59,648 nucleotides of DNA from Providencia sneebia DSM 19967. GTDB lineage: Bacteria; Pseudomonadota; Gammaproteobacteria; Enterobacterales; Enterobacteriaceae. The number at the start of each line of letters is the position of its first letter. The first letter of the stretch is position 1. The notes below the pieces were generated by a model. The model was not told the origin of the DNA and made no database searches. It saw only the letters and a program-made list of their open reading frames with translations. The stretch lies in NCBI RefSeq assembly GCF_000314895.2, contig NZ_CM001773.1:2422060-2481707 (forward strand), given 5' to 3'. This document shows positions 10,763-19,637 of the stretch, one piece after another. Position numbers and translations under genes: made by a program.

Positions 10763-13018
10763 TTAGAAACGAATAACACCACCTAGCATATAAGAGCGAC
10801 CTCTTGCTGTTTCGTTATTCGCACCACGTTCTTCCATAATGGCCATTGAATTAGAGCGATTCAAGGCATCTGAATAATTTCTATTAGTGACATTATTAAC
10901 AGTCATCATTAGCATAATATTTTTATTGATTTCATAATCTGCATATAGGTCAATAACAGTCGGTTGCTTCTCATATTTATCTTTAAAAGCATCACCACTA
11001 TTATCTACTAATGATTCAACACCAATTCTTTTTGAAGGCCCTGTCATGGTGATTACTGATCCTAACGTTAGTTTTTCATCAAATAACCTAACACCAGTAT
11101 CCAACGTTAAATAATAATCAGGCAATTCAGTGAAATCCCCTGCACTAAAATCAGCATTACGTGCGATTGAATTAGGTTGATCACCCGTTTCTTTTGTATA
11201 TGACAGCGTAGTATAAAATACGCCAGCATCATAATTAGCCTGTAGTTCATATCCACGCAAATTCACATTACGATGATCGTTTACATAGATATAACTTTTA
11301 TTAGTGATTTCAGGGAATTCTTGTTCCCAGACATCTTCATTCATTAAACACCAAATAAACTCAGCTTCATTCCTTGGGCGACAGATTAAATAAGGCTTAC
11401 TTGTAATATAATCTTTAATTTTAGTATGGAACCAAAGTGCTTTTAGATTAAATTGGTCATCAGAGACAATAAGATCAGGTCTAAAACTATTAAATCCAAC
11501 TTGCCAAGTTTGTGCTTTTTCACCTTTTAAGAATGGGTTCATTGAATTTCCCCCATTTTGAGAATAAAAAACTTCTTGCGAGTTTGGTGCTCTCATAGAG
11601 TGAGCATAACTGACAAATGGTTGAAATTCAGGGATCACCTCTGCGGATAATAATATTCCTGGATTAAATCCACCTTCTTTAAGGTCGATATCCGCAGCAC
11701 CCTGAGGGAAACATTTTACATCATAATCACACTCAGGTTTATGGCCTTTAAGTTTATAGTGTGTGTAATTTAGATCAAATACCGCAGAATAAATATCATA
11801 TTTTGCATTAAACTGAGTATAAAAACTGGTTAAATCTAAAGTACCTGTTGGCGCAAAAGGATTATAATCAATAGTATTTTGATCTACTATTGACCCAACA
11901 TTTCTTTCATATTTATTTTTTATATATTTAGAACCCACTTTCCATTCATAATCAGTGTCCCCATAAGAAAAACGGCTAGTGTTTACCAGATTAATTCCAT
12001 CAGCAAAATTTTTAGCTTCTCCTTGTCTTAATGCCCAACCAAGAGAATCACCTTCAAATTTTTGATGACTTTGCCCATGGTTAAGGATCAATTCCGTATC
12101 AATCAATTCATTTAAAGGTGTATATTTATATTTAAGATAATAATCTTCACTGTCAATTTTACGTCTAGTTAATTTATTTTGATAAAAACGACCACTTAAC
12201 TCTAATTCATGAATATCATTAGGTTTATATTTAATTTTAGTTAACTGTGATTGTGGTTTTTGTTTGAATGTTTGATCCGTTGCAAATTCATCACTATCAT
12301 ACCCTGCCCCATTTTTATAATTACCGGGTATATTATGGCCACTCACAGCAATCATTCCGCCGAAATAACCATCATCAGAATTGATTAATGTTTTTCCTGC
12401 CACTGCCATCATTCCCGTATAGCCTAAACCATTATCTCCCCAACGAGCTTTACTTCTTACGCCATACAAATTGCCATTAAAAATAACATCATCAATACCA
12501 ATTGTTTTAAAATTAGCACTTCCGGCTAATGCATTAATACTATTGCCGCCATTTAATTGACCTTTTTCAACTTCTACTTTCACAATAAAGTTGGGATCAA
12601 TCAAAGCACCAAAATCATTATTTGGCTGCTGACCGTGTGTATATTGGCTCGGCGAAATACCATAGTAAGTTTGCGTAATACCATCAACCATCATATTAAC
12701 GCGGCCAAATCCACTTAAACCACGAATATTCACGTTAACCGTTCCCTGGCTTGCATCCATTTGCGTGTAGGTGCCTGGCATTGTGCGAATAATTTTATCT
12801 AAAGATTGTAGTTTATTTTCTGTACCTACTGCGCTAAATGCACCGGGTTTTTCTAAGGCTTGAACTAAAGGTGTTTGTTTTTGAGCACCAGAAATTTTTA
12901 ATTTACTAAATTGAACAACCTCATCATGATTTTTGGATTGTTCGTCTTCAGCAAAAGCGATGCTATTAAAACCCGTTATAAATAAACTGGCTCCAACTAA
13001 TAATATCTTATTACTCAT
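10763..13018 (-). CDS. TonB-dependent outer-membrane receptor (heme/iron type)
   Basis: 751 residues with a signal peptide ending FNSIAFA before EDEQS. The plug domain (about residues 50-170) shows VNVNIRGLSGFGRVNMMVDG, and the 22-strand barrel ends in GGVIRF with the terminal phenylalanine of outer-membrane proteins. A motif like the FRAP/NPNL boxes of heme receptors is present as MRAP...NPFL, but no histidine lies between them, so heme specificity is uncertain. Paired cysteines (ECDYDVKC; LICRPR...IWC) suggest disulfide-bonded surface loops. AGGA precedes the ATG at 13018. It lies downstream of a TonB-like gene and a peptidase gene on the same strand, so ligand import powered by that TonB is likely. 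Confidence 0.88.
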   Translation of the reverse strand: MSNKILLVGASLFITGFNSIAFAEDEQSKNHDEVVQFSKLKISGAQKQTPLVQALEKPGAFSAVGTENKLQSLDKIIRTMPGTYTQMDASQGTVNVNIRGLSGFGRVNMMVDGITQTYYGISPSQYTHGQQPNNDFGALIDPNFIVKVEVEKGQLNGGNSINALAGSANFKTIGIDDVIFNGNLYGVRSKARWGDNGLGYTGMMAVAGKTLINSDDGYFGGMIAVSGHNIPGNYKNGAGYDSDEFATDQTFKQKPQSQLTKIKYKPNDIHELELSGRFYQNKLTRRKIDSEDYYLKYKYTPLNELIDTELILNHGQSHQKFEGDSLGWALRQGEAKNFADGINLVNTSRFSYGDTDYEWKVGSKYIKNKYERNVGSIVDQNTIDYNPFAPTGTLDLTSFYTQFNAKYDIYSAVFDLNYTHYKLKGHKPECDYDVKCFPQGAADIDLKEGGFNPGILLSAEVIPEFQPFVSYAHSMRAPNSQEVFYSQNGGNSMNPFLKGEKAQTWQVGFNSFRPDLIVSDDQFNLKALWFHTKIKDYITSKPYLICRPRNEAEFIWCLMNEDVWEQEFPEITNKSYIYVNDHRNVNLRGYELQANYDAGVFYTTLSYTKETGDQPNSIARNADFSAGDFTELPDYYLTLDTGVRLFDEKLTLGSVITMTGPSKRIGVESLVDNSGDAFKDKYEKQPTVIDLYADYEINKNIMLMMTVNNVTNRNYSDALNRSNSMAIMEERGANNETARGRSYMLGGVIRF

Positions 13019-13097
13019 TAAACCATTCCTATAAACGCAATAAAAAAAGTGCGCTCACTTGCTTGTGTATAGAAATTTTAAAATAAAACACATAACA

Positions 13098-13129
13098 ATC
13101 AGGTTATAAACTTTCATTTATAACCTGAT
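13098..13129. terminator. Strong hairpin between the ptrB-like gene and the receptor gene
   Basis: Perfect 13-base arms ATCAGGTTATAAA / TTTATAACCTGAT with a 6-nt loop lie 37 nt after the peptidase stop and about 80 nt before the receptor start. The T-run behind it on the minus strand is weak, so it may be a terminator, an attenuator or an mRNA-stabilising hairpin separating expression of the two genes. Confidence 0.55.
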
Positions 13130-13166
13130 ATTATTATTTAAATAACCGATAGTTACCGGCTTATAA

Positions 13167-15329
13167 TTATTTTTTAAATTTAGGGAAGTATTTTGCTTTA
13201 TCTTCAAGCATCAAAATAAAACTATAGTCAAATGCAATATCATCTAAAGCATTATAACGTCCTGATTTACCACCATGACCCGCATTCATATTTGTTTTTA
13301 ATAACAATAATGAATCACCTTGTTTGATATCACGAAGTTTAGCAACCCATTTAGCTGGCTCCCAATATTGCACTTGAGAATCATGCAATCCTGTTGTTAC
13401 TAACATATGCGGATATTGTTGTTTTTTAATATTGTCATAAGGGCTATAGGCTTTAATTCTCCAATAGGCTTCTTCCTCTTCAGGATTCCCCCATTCATCA
13501 TATTCCCCCGTCGTTAAAGGAATAGAAGGATCAAGCATTGTGGTGACAACATCAACAAATGGAACAGAAGCAACAACACCTTCATATAATTCAGGTGCAA
13601 TATTAACAACAGTTCCCATTAATAACCCACCAGCACTTCCACCCATGGCGTAAATATGACCTGACTGACCATAGCCTTGTTGAATCAATGCTTTTGTAAC
13701 ATCGACAAAGTCTGTAAATGAGTTCATCTTATTAATGGTCTTGCCTTGTAAATACCATTTTTTACCTAATTCACCGCCGCCTCTAATATGCGCAATAGCA
13801 TAAACAAATCCGCGATCTAATAAGGAAAGACGCGATGAACTAAAAGAAGGATCAATGCTATAACCATAAGCACCGTAACCATAAACTAATAAAGGATTAG
13901 TTCCTTCTTTAAATAAATCTTTACGGTAAACTAATGAAACAGGGACTTTTACACCATCTTGAGCGGTGATCCACAAACGCTGACTTTGATATTTAGATTT
14001 ATCAAAATCTTTAACTTCTTGCTGTTTTAATAACTGTGTTTCTTGAGTTCCCATATCAATTTCATAAATTGAAGATGGTGTTGTCATTGATGAATAACCA
14101 TAACGCAATTTATTTGTGTTTGATTCAGGATTATTATCAATCCATGCCATATAAGCAGGATCATCAAATTTCACATAGTTTTCTTCTTTGGTTTCCCAAT
14201 TAATTTGGCGGATATTCACTAAGCCATTTTGACGTTCTTCTAATACCAACCATTTATTAAATAGATCGAAACCTTCTAAATCAACATCATCGCGAGGTGC
14301 AATTAATGTGTCCCAATTTTCGCCAACTTGCGCAGTAACATATAAACCAAATAATGGGTTTTCATGATTCGAACGAATATAAAATTTTCCTGCAAAATGA
14401 TCAGGATAATATTCAACACCTGTTTTACGTTTTTGCAAAATTGTTACTGGGTTATTCGGTACATTTGCATCAATAAGCTGATATTCAGAAGTTTCAGTAC
14501 TGGTCACCCCTATTAAAATAAAATCTTTAGAAGATGATTTGCTGATACTGACATAATAAGTATCATCATTTTCTTCAAATATTAAAGAATCTTCTTTCTG
14601 AGATGAACCATATTGATGACGAAAGACTTGATAAGGTAATAAGGTTTGCAAGTCTTTATTAACATAAAATAGTGTTTGACTATCATTTGCCCAAACAATA
14701 TTTCCTGACGTATTAGTCAGTGTTGCATTTTGCCATTCATCACTGAAAAGAGAACGGAAAGAGACAGAATAGTTATTTCGCCCTTCTCTATCTTCTGCAA
14801 TCGCCACAATATTATTATCAGGTGATACAGTAAGCGCACCTAAACGATAATATTCACTTCCTTCCGCCCTTTGATTGCCATCAACAAGCACTTGCCATTC
14901 ACCATTGCTATTAATAGCACGGCGTTCATAAATTGGGTAATTTTTACCGGACACCACACGGCTACGATAAGTATAACCATTATAATTATAGGGAACAGAT
15001 TCATCGTCGTGCTTCATGCGCGATAGCAACTCATCATAAATTTGATCTTTTAATGAGTGGCCTAATGCTAATTGTTGATCACTATAGGCATTTTCTTTTG
15101 TTAAATAATCAATAACCTCTGGAGATTCCCGTTTATCATCTCTCAACCAAAAATAATCATCCACACGAACATCGCCATGTGTCGTCATGGTATAAGGTTG
15201 TTTTTTCGCCTTTGGTGCTGACATGTTTTCTCCCGCAAAACTCAAATTGGTTTGAAATCCCAAAAATGCAACCAAACAAAAATTAAGGACTCGCTTAGGT
15301 GCTAGCAAAGAGTTTAAATCTATTTTCAT
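13167..15329 (-). CDS. ptrB: Oligopeptidase B-like serine peptidase (S9A) with a signal peptide
   Basis: 720 residues. From about residue 40 to the end it aligns with E. coli oligopeptidase B: an N-terminal seven-bladed propeller (to about residue 450) and an alpha/beta-hydrolase domain with catalytic Ser565 in GGSAGG, Asp650 in TGLHDSQVQYW and His685 in AGHGGKSGR. Unlike cytosolic PtrB it begins with a classical export signal: basic residues, the hydrophobic stretch VLNFCLVAFLGF, and a cleavage-like LSFA before GENMS at residue 32. AGGA lies 6 nt before this ATG, supporting the long start. It lies 16 nt after the TonB-like gene and upstream of the receptor gene. It probably cleaves after basic residues in periplasmic peptides; the substrate is unknown. 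Confidence 0.88.
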   Translation of the reverse strand: MKIDLNSLLAPKRVLNFCLVAFLGFQTNLSFAGENMSAPKAKKQPYTMTTHGDVRVDDYFWLRDDKRESPEVIDYLTKENAYSDQQLALGHSLKDQIYDELLSRMKHDDESVPYNYNGYTYRSRVVSGKNYPIYERRAINSNGEWQVLVDGNQRAEGSEYYRLGALTVSPDNNIVAIAEDREGRNNYSVSFRSLFSDEWQNATLTNTSGNIVWANDSQTLFYVNKDLQTLLPYQVFRHQYGSSQKEDSLIFEENDDTYYVSISKSSSKDFILIGVTSTETSEYQLIDANVPNNPVTILQKRKTGVEYYPDHFAGKFYIRSNHENPLFGLYVTAQVGENWDTLIAPRDDVDLEGFDLFNKWLVLEERQNGLVNIRQINWETKEENYVKFDDPAYMAWIDNNPESNTNKLRYGYSSMTTPSSIYEIDMGTQETQLLKQQEVKDFDKSKYQSQRLWITAQDGVKVPVSLVYRKDLFKEGTNPLLVYGYGAYGYSIDPSFSSSRLSLLDRGFVYAIAHIRGGGELGKKWYLQGKTINKMNSFTDFVDVTKALIQQGYGQSGHIYAMGGSAGGLLMGTVVNIAPELYEGVVASVPFVDVVTTMLDPSIPLTTGEYDEWGNPEEEEAYWRIKAYSPYDNIKKQQYPHMLVTTGLHDSQVQYWEPAKWVAKLRDIKQGDSLLLLKTNMNAGHGGKSGRYNALDDIAFDYSFILMLEDKAKYFPKFKK

Positions 15330-15345
15330 TTGTTATCCTGATGAA

Positions 15346-16146
15346 TTAATTATTCTCTATCGAAAAATCTATTGGCATTTGTACAATCACCTTTCCATTA
15401 CGAATTATTTCAGCTGGAGGTATTGGTAGTGGTTGCGCTCGTGATAATACTTTTTCTGCTTCTCTATCAAGAGAGCGAGTGCCTGATACCTTCACCAAAG
15501 TGCTATTAATCACATAGCCTTGTGCATCGACCTCAAATTTGATAACTGGGCTACCTGTTCTACCGCGTCTTCTCGCATCGTCAGGATAACGTTTAAATTT
15601 ATTTAATTTTCCGATAACCAAAGCTTCCCACTGTTTCTTGGCATCTAATTCAGCTTGTGAATCACTATTAAATTGTGCGGCAACCTTACTGGTTTTTTTC
15701 AATGCAGCCGCATTACTCGTCACAGGTGCAGCACTTGCCCTAGAATCATCACTTTCAACCTCTTCAACTAATTTCTGCTTATTAATGATTTTCTTTTTCT
15801 CTGGAACGGGTTTCTCTTGTCTTTTTTCAGTTTTAGCGATCAGCACTTCCGCTTTTTCATTTATATCTACTTTAGGTAGATCAGATGTATCTGGCATAGC
15901 TTCTTGCGCTTTACTGGCAACAGATAGTTCTTGAACTTTACCAATGTTCACTTCTGTGATTTGTTCAGCTTCTGCTTCCAAAGAAAATTCCATCACTACA
16001 GAGGGTGGTGATGTTACGGTTTCCCATTGATTTTGTTGTTTATTGTGTAAAAAAAACCAAATGACTAAAACATGCAATGTAATAGCAATAATAACGGCAC
16101 TAATCATTTTGTTATTTAGATTGTGCTCAAATGTAAGCGTGTTCAT
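15346..16146 (-). CDS. TonB-like energy transducer
   Basis: 266 residues from the ATG at 16146; the frame opens upstream at a TTG, but that start would overlap the Fur-like box. A short cytoplasmic start is followed by one membrane anchor (MISAVIIAITLHVLVIWFF) holding the histidine typical of TonB/TolA anchors. A long linker rich in Lys, Glu and Ala replaces the usual proline-rich region. The C-terminal TonB domain has YPDDARRRGRTGSPVIKFEV and ends with a PLPIPP strand. It transmits proton-motive force to outer-membrane receptors. Position suggests it serves the receptor two genes downstream. It is probably cotranscribed with the ptrB-like gene. Confidence 0.88.
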   Translation of the reverse strand: MNTLTFEHNLNNKMISAVIIAITLHVLVIWFFLHNKQQNQWETVTSPPSVVMEFSLEAEAEQITEVNIGKVQELSVASKAQEAMPDTSDLPKVDINEKAEVLIAKTEKRQEKPVPEKKKIINKQKLVEEVESDDSRASAAPVTSNAAALKKTSKVAAQFNSDSQAELDAKKQWEALVIGKLNKFKRYPDDARRRGRTGSPVIKFEVDAQGYVINSTLVKVSGTRSLDREAEKVLSRAQPLPIPPAEIIRNGKVIVQMPIDFSIENN

Positions 16147-16180
16147 TTTTAACTTATTTGCCGTGTTCACCCTCGAAAGC

Positions 16181-16199
16181 AAGAATGATAATCAATTAG
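16181..16199 (-). promoter_or_regulatory. Possible Fur box upstream of the TonB-like gene
   Basis: The plus-strand sequence AAGAATGATAATCAATTAG matches the 19-bp Fur consensus GATAATGATAATCATTATC at 13 positions, including the AATGATAATCA core. It lies 35 nt before the TonB-like start, similar to the spacing of the stronger box at chaN. Binding is inferred. Confidence 0.5.
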
Positions 16200-16359
16200 T
16201 TATTCAAATGAAAATTATTTCATTCAATATTTGATTAATTATCACAATTCACTAGCAAATAAAGAACATTTGATTAATACGCAAACGATATGATTCAAGT
16301 TGCTTTCAGCTAAACAGCGAAATTAGGTGAAGCAACTTGTTATTTATTGGAAAGGGTTG

Positions 16360-17232
16360 TTACTCGTGAGTTGGTGTGTACCAAACATAATCGGCATGTA
16401 CACCATCAATAACATTCGCTTTTTCACTAATGATTAATACAGAGAAGTCACTTTCTGGCGCTAAATCTTGCATATGCAAAGGAATGCCAATCACTTTTGT
16501 TGCATGATAACCGCCCACATATAATAGTGCCGGAGTTGGAGCTTCTAACAGTGATTTAGCCATTCTGCGATCACGCATTTGTTGGATCACTGTCATTTTT
16601 TCTATTTGTTCTGCTGTTATTTGCCCGCCATGTGAACTTTCAATTGTTTTGCTAATTAATTCCTGTACAACAGGCTGAGTCGAATGAGTGCCAACTAAGA
16701 CCGGGGGATGCGCATAAGCCTCTTTAATTTCTTCAGAATTTAAGTTAGCTGAAAGCAATGGATAAGGCGCTTTCAATAATGATTTAACCAATTCACCATA
16801 TTGTTCCCATGGCCAACCTTGTTGCCATTTAAGCGCGGATTGTAATTTTTCATCACGAATATAAGGGTCATTTTGCATCTGAGCCTTAACTTCATTCACT
16901 TTATGCTGTTGATCGGGTTTGATCATCTCTAATAACACTGAACCTTGCGGCCTTTTCTCTGCCATTTCTTGGGCGAGCCACTGTTCTATTTGGTGATGAT
17001 ATAGATTGTCATGCTTTTCCCCAACTATCACACGGGGAGATTGCGACAATTTTTCAACCAATTGGCTTGGTGTAAGAGATTCACCCGTTTGTAGATCAAT
17101 AATTTGCCCTGTCCCAGTCAGCTTATTATCGAGTTCCAAAGGAGGCTGTTTTACTTGTTGAGCGCAACCCGCAACAAAAAATAAAGCCATGGCGATGATA
17201 GAAGATTTAACCTTCAAGGTGGCTGATATCAT
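16360..17232 (-). CDS. ChaN-family iron-regulated heme-binding lipoprotein
   Basis: 290 residues from the ATG at 17232, which has GGAA 8 nt upstream; an in-frame ATG at 17244 has no ribosome binding site. The signal peptide ends in the lipobox FVAGC, so the mature protein is a lipoprotein. The body has ChaN features: VIVGEKHDNLYHHQIEQWLA near residue 70, QMRDRRMAKSLLEA, and ALLYVGGYHATKVIGIPLHM near the C-terminus. Family members bind stacked heme and are induced by iron limitation. A 17/19 Fur box lies 41 nt upstream. It is the first gene of the iron island and probably has its own transcript. Confidence 0.88.
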   Translation of the reverse strand: MISATLKVKSSIIAMALFFVAGCAQQVKQPPLELDNKLTGTGQIIDLQTGESLTPSQLVEKLSQSPRVIVGEKHDNLYHHQIEQWLAQEMAEKRPQGSVLLEMIKPDQQHKVNEVKAQMQNDPYIRDEKLQSALKWQQGWPWEQYGELVKSLLKAPYPLLSANLNSEEIKEAYAHPPVLVGTHSTQPVVQELISKTIESSHGGQITAEQIEKMTVIQQMRDRRMAKSLLEAPTPALLYVGGYHATKVIGIPLHMQDLAPESDFSVLIISEKANVIDGVHADYVWYTPTHE

Positions 17233-17272
17233 TATCTTTTCCATAATTGAATATAGTGCTCTTCAAAATACA

Positions 17273-17291
17273 GATAATGATAATTATTTTC
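17273..17291 (-). promoter_or_regulatory. Fur box upstream of the ChaN-family gene
   Basis: GATAATGATAATTATTTTC on the plus strand matches the palindromic Fur consensus GATAATGATAATCATTATC at 17 of 19 positions. Its location 41 nt upstream of the start codon fits repression by iron-loaded Fur. Confidence 0.8.
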
Positions 17292-17295
17292 AATT

Positions 17296-17330
17296 AAAAA
17301 AGCCTCCAAACTTTAAATTTAGAGGCCTTA
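17296..17330 (-). terminator. maeB terminator
   Basis: On the minus strand GCCTC and GAGGC pair around an AT-rich loop, followed directly by TTTTTT. It lies about 30 nt after the maeB stop and abuts the Fur box of the next gene, separating the two transcripts. Confidence 0.75.
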
Positions 17331-17357
17331 TATCAAATCATTAAATATATTTTAAAT

Positions 17358-19637
17358 TTACAATGGATGTGTCTGTGCTTCCACTGCTGCTAAAGCAACC
17401 ATATTCACGATACGGCGAACAGAGGCAATTGCAGTTAAAATATGGACAGGTTTTGACACGCCCATTAGCACTGGCCCTACTGTTACACCATCTGAACTGG
17501 TAACCCTTAGCAAGTTGTAGCTAATTCGAGCCGCTTCCATATTTGGCATAATTAACAAGTTAGCTGCACCTTTCAACGGGCTATCTGGCATTACGTCTTT
17601 GCGAATAGACTCCACAAGCGCCGCATCAGCATGCATTTCACCATCAATTTCAAGATGTGGTGCTCTCTCTTGAATCAAAGCAAGAGCATCACGCATTTTT
17701 TGCGCGGAGTGGCATCCGGACGACCCGAAACTTGAACGAGATAGCAAAGCAACTTTAGGTTCAATACCAAAACGACGTACTGTATCTGCGGCCATTAAAG
17801 TAATTTCTGCTAATTCTTCTGGTGTAGGATCTTCGTTTACATAAGTATCAGCAATAAAAGTATTACCTGTTGGCAGTAAAAGCGCGTTCATTGCACCAGC
17901 TGCATGTACACCATCACGGAAACCAAATAGATTTTTTATAAAATCGTAATGTTCACTGTAACTGCCAATTGTCCCGCAAATCATGCCATCCGCTTCACCA
18001 CGTAAAACCATGATGCCGCCAATTAATGTTGGATTACCAATAACATCACGTCGTGCCATTTCTTGTGACACACCACGGCGCTTCATAATTTGATAATACT
18101 CTTGCCAATATTCTTTAAAACGAGGATCGTTTTCGTTGTTCACAACTTCGAAATCTTTACCCTGCTCAAGATGCAATCCTAGTTTTTGGATACGCATTTC
18201 AATAACATTTGGGCGACCAATCAGAATTGGGAAAGCGAGACCAAGAGAAACTATTTCTTGTGTTGCATGTAGTACGCGCTCTTCTTCACCTTCTGCCAAT
18301 ACAATTCGTTTTTTCTCTTTTTTAGCTTGAGAGAAAATAGGTTTCATGAATAAGTTTGTTTTATAAACAAATTGATTCAATTTTTCGATATAGGCATCAA
18401 AATCAGTAATTGGGCGTGTTGCAACCCCTGAATCCATTGCTGCTTTTGCTACTGCTGGGGCAATTTTGACAATCAGTCTTGGGTCAAAAGGCTTCGGAAT
18501 AATATATTCAGGACCAAAGAATAAATCCTGATCGCCATAGGCTGAAGCAACTTCTTCACTTTGCTCTGCTAGAGCCAAATCAGCAATTGCATAAACGCAA
18601 GCCAATTTCATCTCTTCGTTAATCGTTGTTGCGCCAACATCTAATGCGCCGCGGAAAATGAATGGGAAACACAATACATTATTCACTTGGTTAGGATAAT
18701 CAGAGCGACCTGTACAAATGATTGCATCAGGACGAACTTCTTTCGCCAACGGCGGTAGAATTTCCGGATCAGGGTTTGCCAATGCAAGAATGAGTGGGTC
18801 TTTCGCCATGGTTTTCACCATGTCTTGGGTTAATACACCCGCACTTGAACAACCTAGGAAAATATCTGCATTCGGAATAGCATCGGCGAGTGTTCTTGAG
18901 CCATTATCTTCAATTGCATAGGCTTGTTTCGTTTCATCCATTTTGTCATCGCGACCTTTATAGATGACACCTTTAGAATCACATACCGTGATATTTTCAC
19001 GTTTTAGACCTAACGCAACTAATAGATTCATACAAGCAATAGATGCGGCACCCGCACCAGAAACAACTAAGCGAACATCACTAATATCTTTATTAACAAT
19101 ACGTAAGCCATTGATCACTGCTGCCGTACAAATAATTGCTGTACCATGTTGGTCATCATGAAATACAGGAATATTCATTTTCTCGCGCAGTTTTTTCTCA
19201 ATATAGAAACACTCTGGTGCTTTAATATCTTCTAAGTTAATACCACCAAAAGTGGGTTCTAAAGAGGCAATTATCTCAATAAGTTTATCAGGATCCGTTT
19301 CATCAACTTCGATATCAAAGACATCAATGCCAGAGAATTTTTTAAATAGCACCCCTTTCCCTTCCATGACAGGTTTCCCGGCTAAGGCACCAATATTCCC
19401 TAAACCTAAAACAGCAGTTCCGTTTGAAATGACACCAACTAAATTTCCTTTGGCTGTGTAACGGTATGCTTTAAGTGGGTCTGCGGCAATTTCTAAGCAG
19501 GGAACCGCAACACCAGGGGAATAAGCAAGCGCTAAATCGCGTTGTGTGGTTAGTGGCTTAGTTGGTGTTACTGTTATTTTTCCTGGATGAGGAAACTCAT
19601 GAAAATCAAGAGCACTTTGTTTTAATTTATCATCCAT
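17358..19637 (-). CDS. maeB: NADP-dependent malic enzyme
   Basis: 759 residues from the ATG at 19637, the length of E. coli MaeB; AGGA lies 7 nt upstream, while ATG/TTG codons at 19640 and 19643 are closer than ideal. The N-terminal malic enzyme domain has LALAYSPGVAVPCLEIA, the FHDDQHGTA metal-binding motif and the NADP fold VVSGAGAASIACMNLL. The C-terminal half, from about residue 430, is a phosphotransacetylase-like regulatory domain (IVLAEGEEERVLHA, IMPNMEAARISYNLLR). It decarboxylates malate to pyruvate and makes NADPH. It is monocistronic, ending at a Rho-independent terminator. Confidence 0.97.
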   Translation of the reverse strand: MDDKLKQSALDFHEFPHPGKITVTPTKPLTTQRDLALAYSPGVAVPCLEIAADPLKAYRYTAKGNLVGVISNGTAVLGLGNIGALAGKPVMEGKGVLFKKFSGIDVFDIEVDETDPDKLIEIIASLEPTFGGINLEDIKAPECFYIEKKLREKMNIPVFHDDQHGTAIICTAAVINGLRIVNKDISDVRLVVSGAGAASIACMNLLVALGLKRENITVCDSKGVIYKGRDDKMDETKQAYAIEDNGSRTLADAIPNADIFLGCSSAGVLTQDMVKTMAKDPLILALANPDPEILPPLAKEVRPDAIICTGRSDYPNQVNNVLCFPFIFRGALDVGATTINEEMKLACVYAIADLALAEQSEEVASAYGDQDLFFGPEYIIPKPFDPRLIVKIAPAVAKAAMDSGVATRPITDFDAYIEKLNQFVYKTNLFMKPIFSQAKKEKKRIVLAEGEEERVLHATQEIVSLGLAFPILIGRPNVIEMRIQKLGLHLEQGKDFEVVNNENDPRFKEYWQEYYQIMKRRGVSQEMARRDVIGNPTLIGGIMVLRGEADGMICGTIGSYSEHYDFIKNLFGFRDGVHAAGAMNALLLPTGNTFIADTYVNEDPTPEELAEITLMAADTVRRFGIEPKVALLSRSSFGSSGCHSAQKMRDALALIQERAPHLEIDGEMHADAALVESIRKDVMPDSPLKGAANLLIMPNMEAARISYNLLRVTSSDGVTVGPVLMGVSKPVHILTAIASVRRIVNMVALAAVEAQTHPL

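Noticed and set aside
16205..16223. Second Fur-like palindrome ATGAAAATTATTTCAT upstream of the TonB-like gene
   Set aside because: The best alignment with the Fur consensus gives about 11 of 19 matches, which is expected by chance in such AT-rich DNA.
16276..16291. PurR-like string ACGCAAACGATATGAT between the ChaN and TonB-like genes
   Set aside because: Only 9 of 11 defined positions match, two right-half positions are wrong, and the neighbouring genes have no link to purines.
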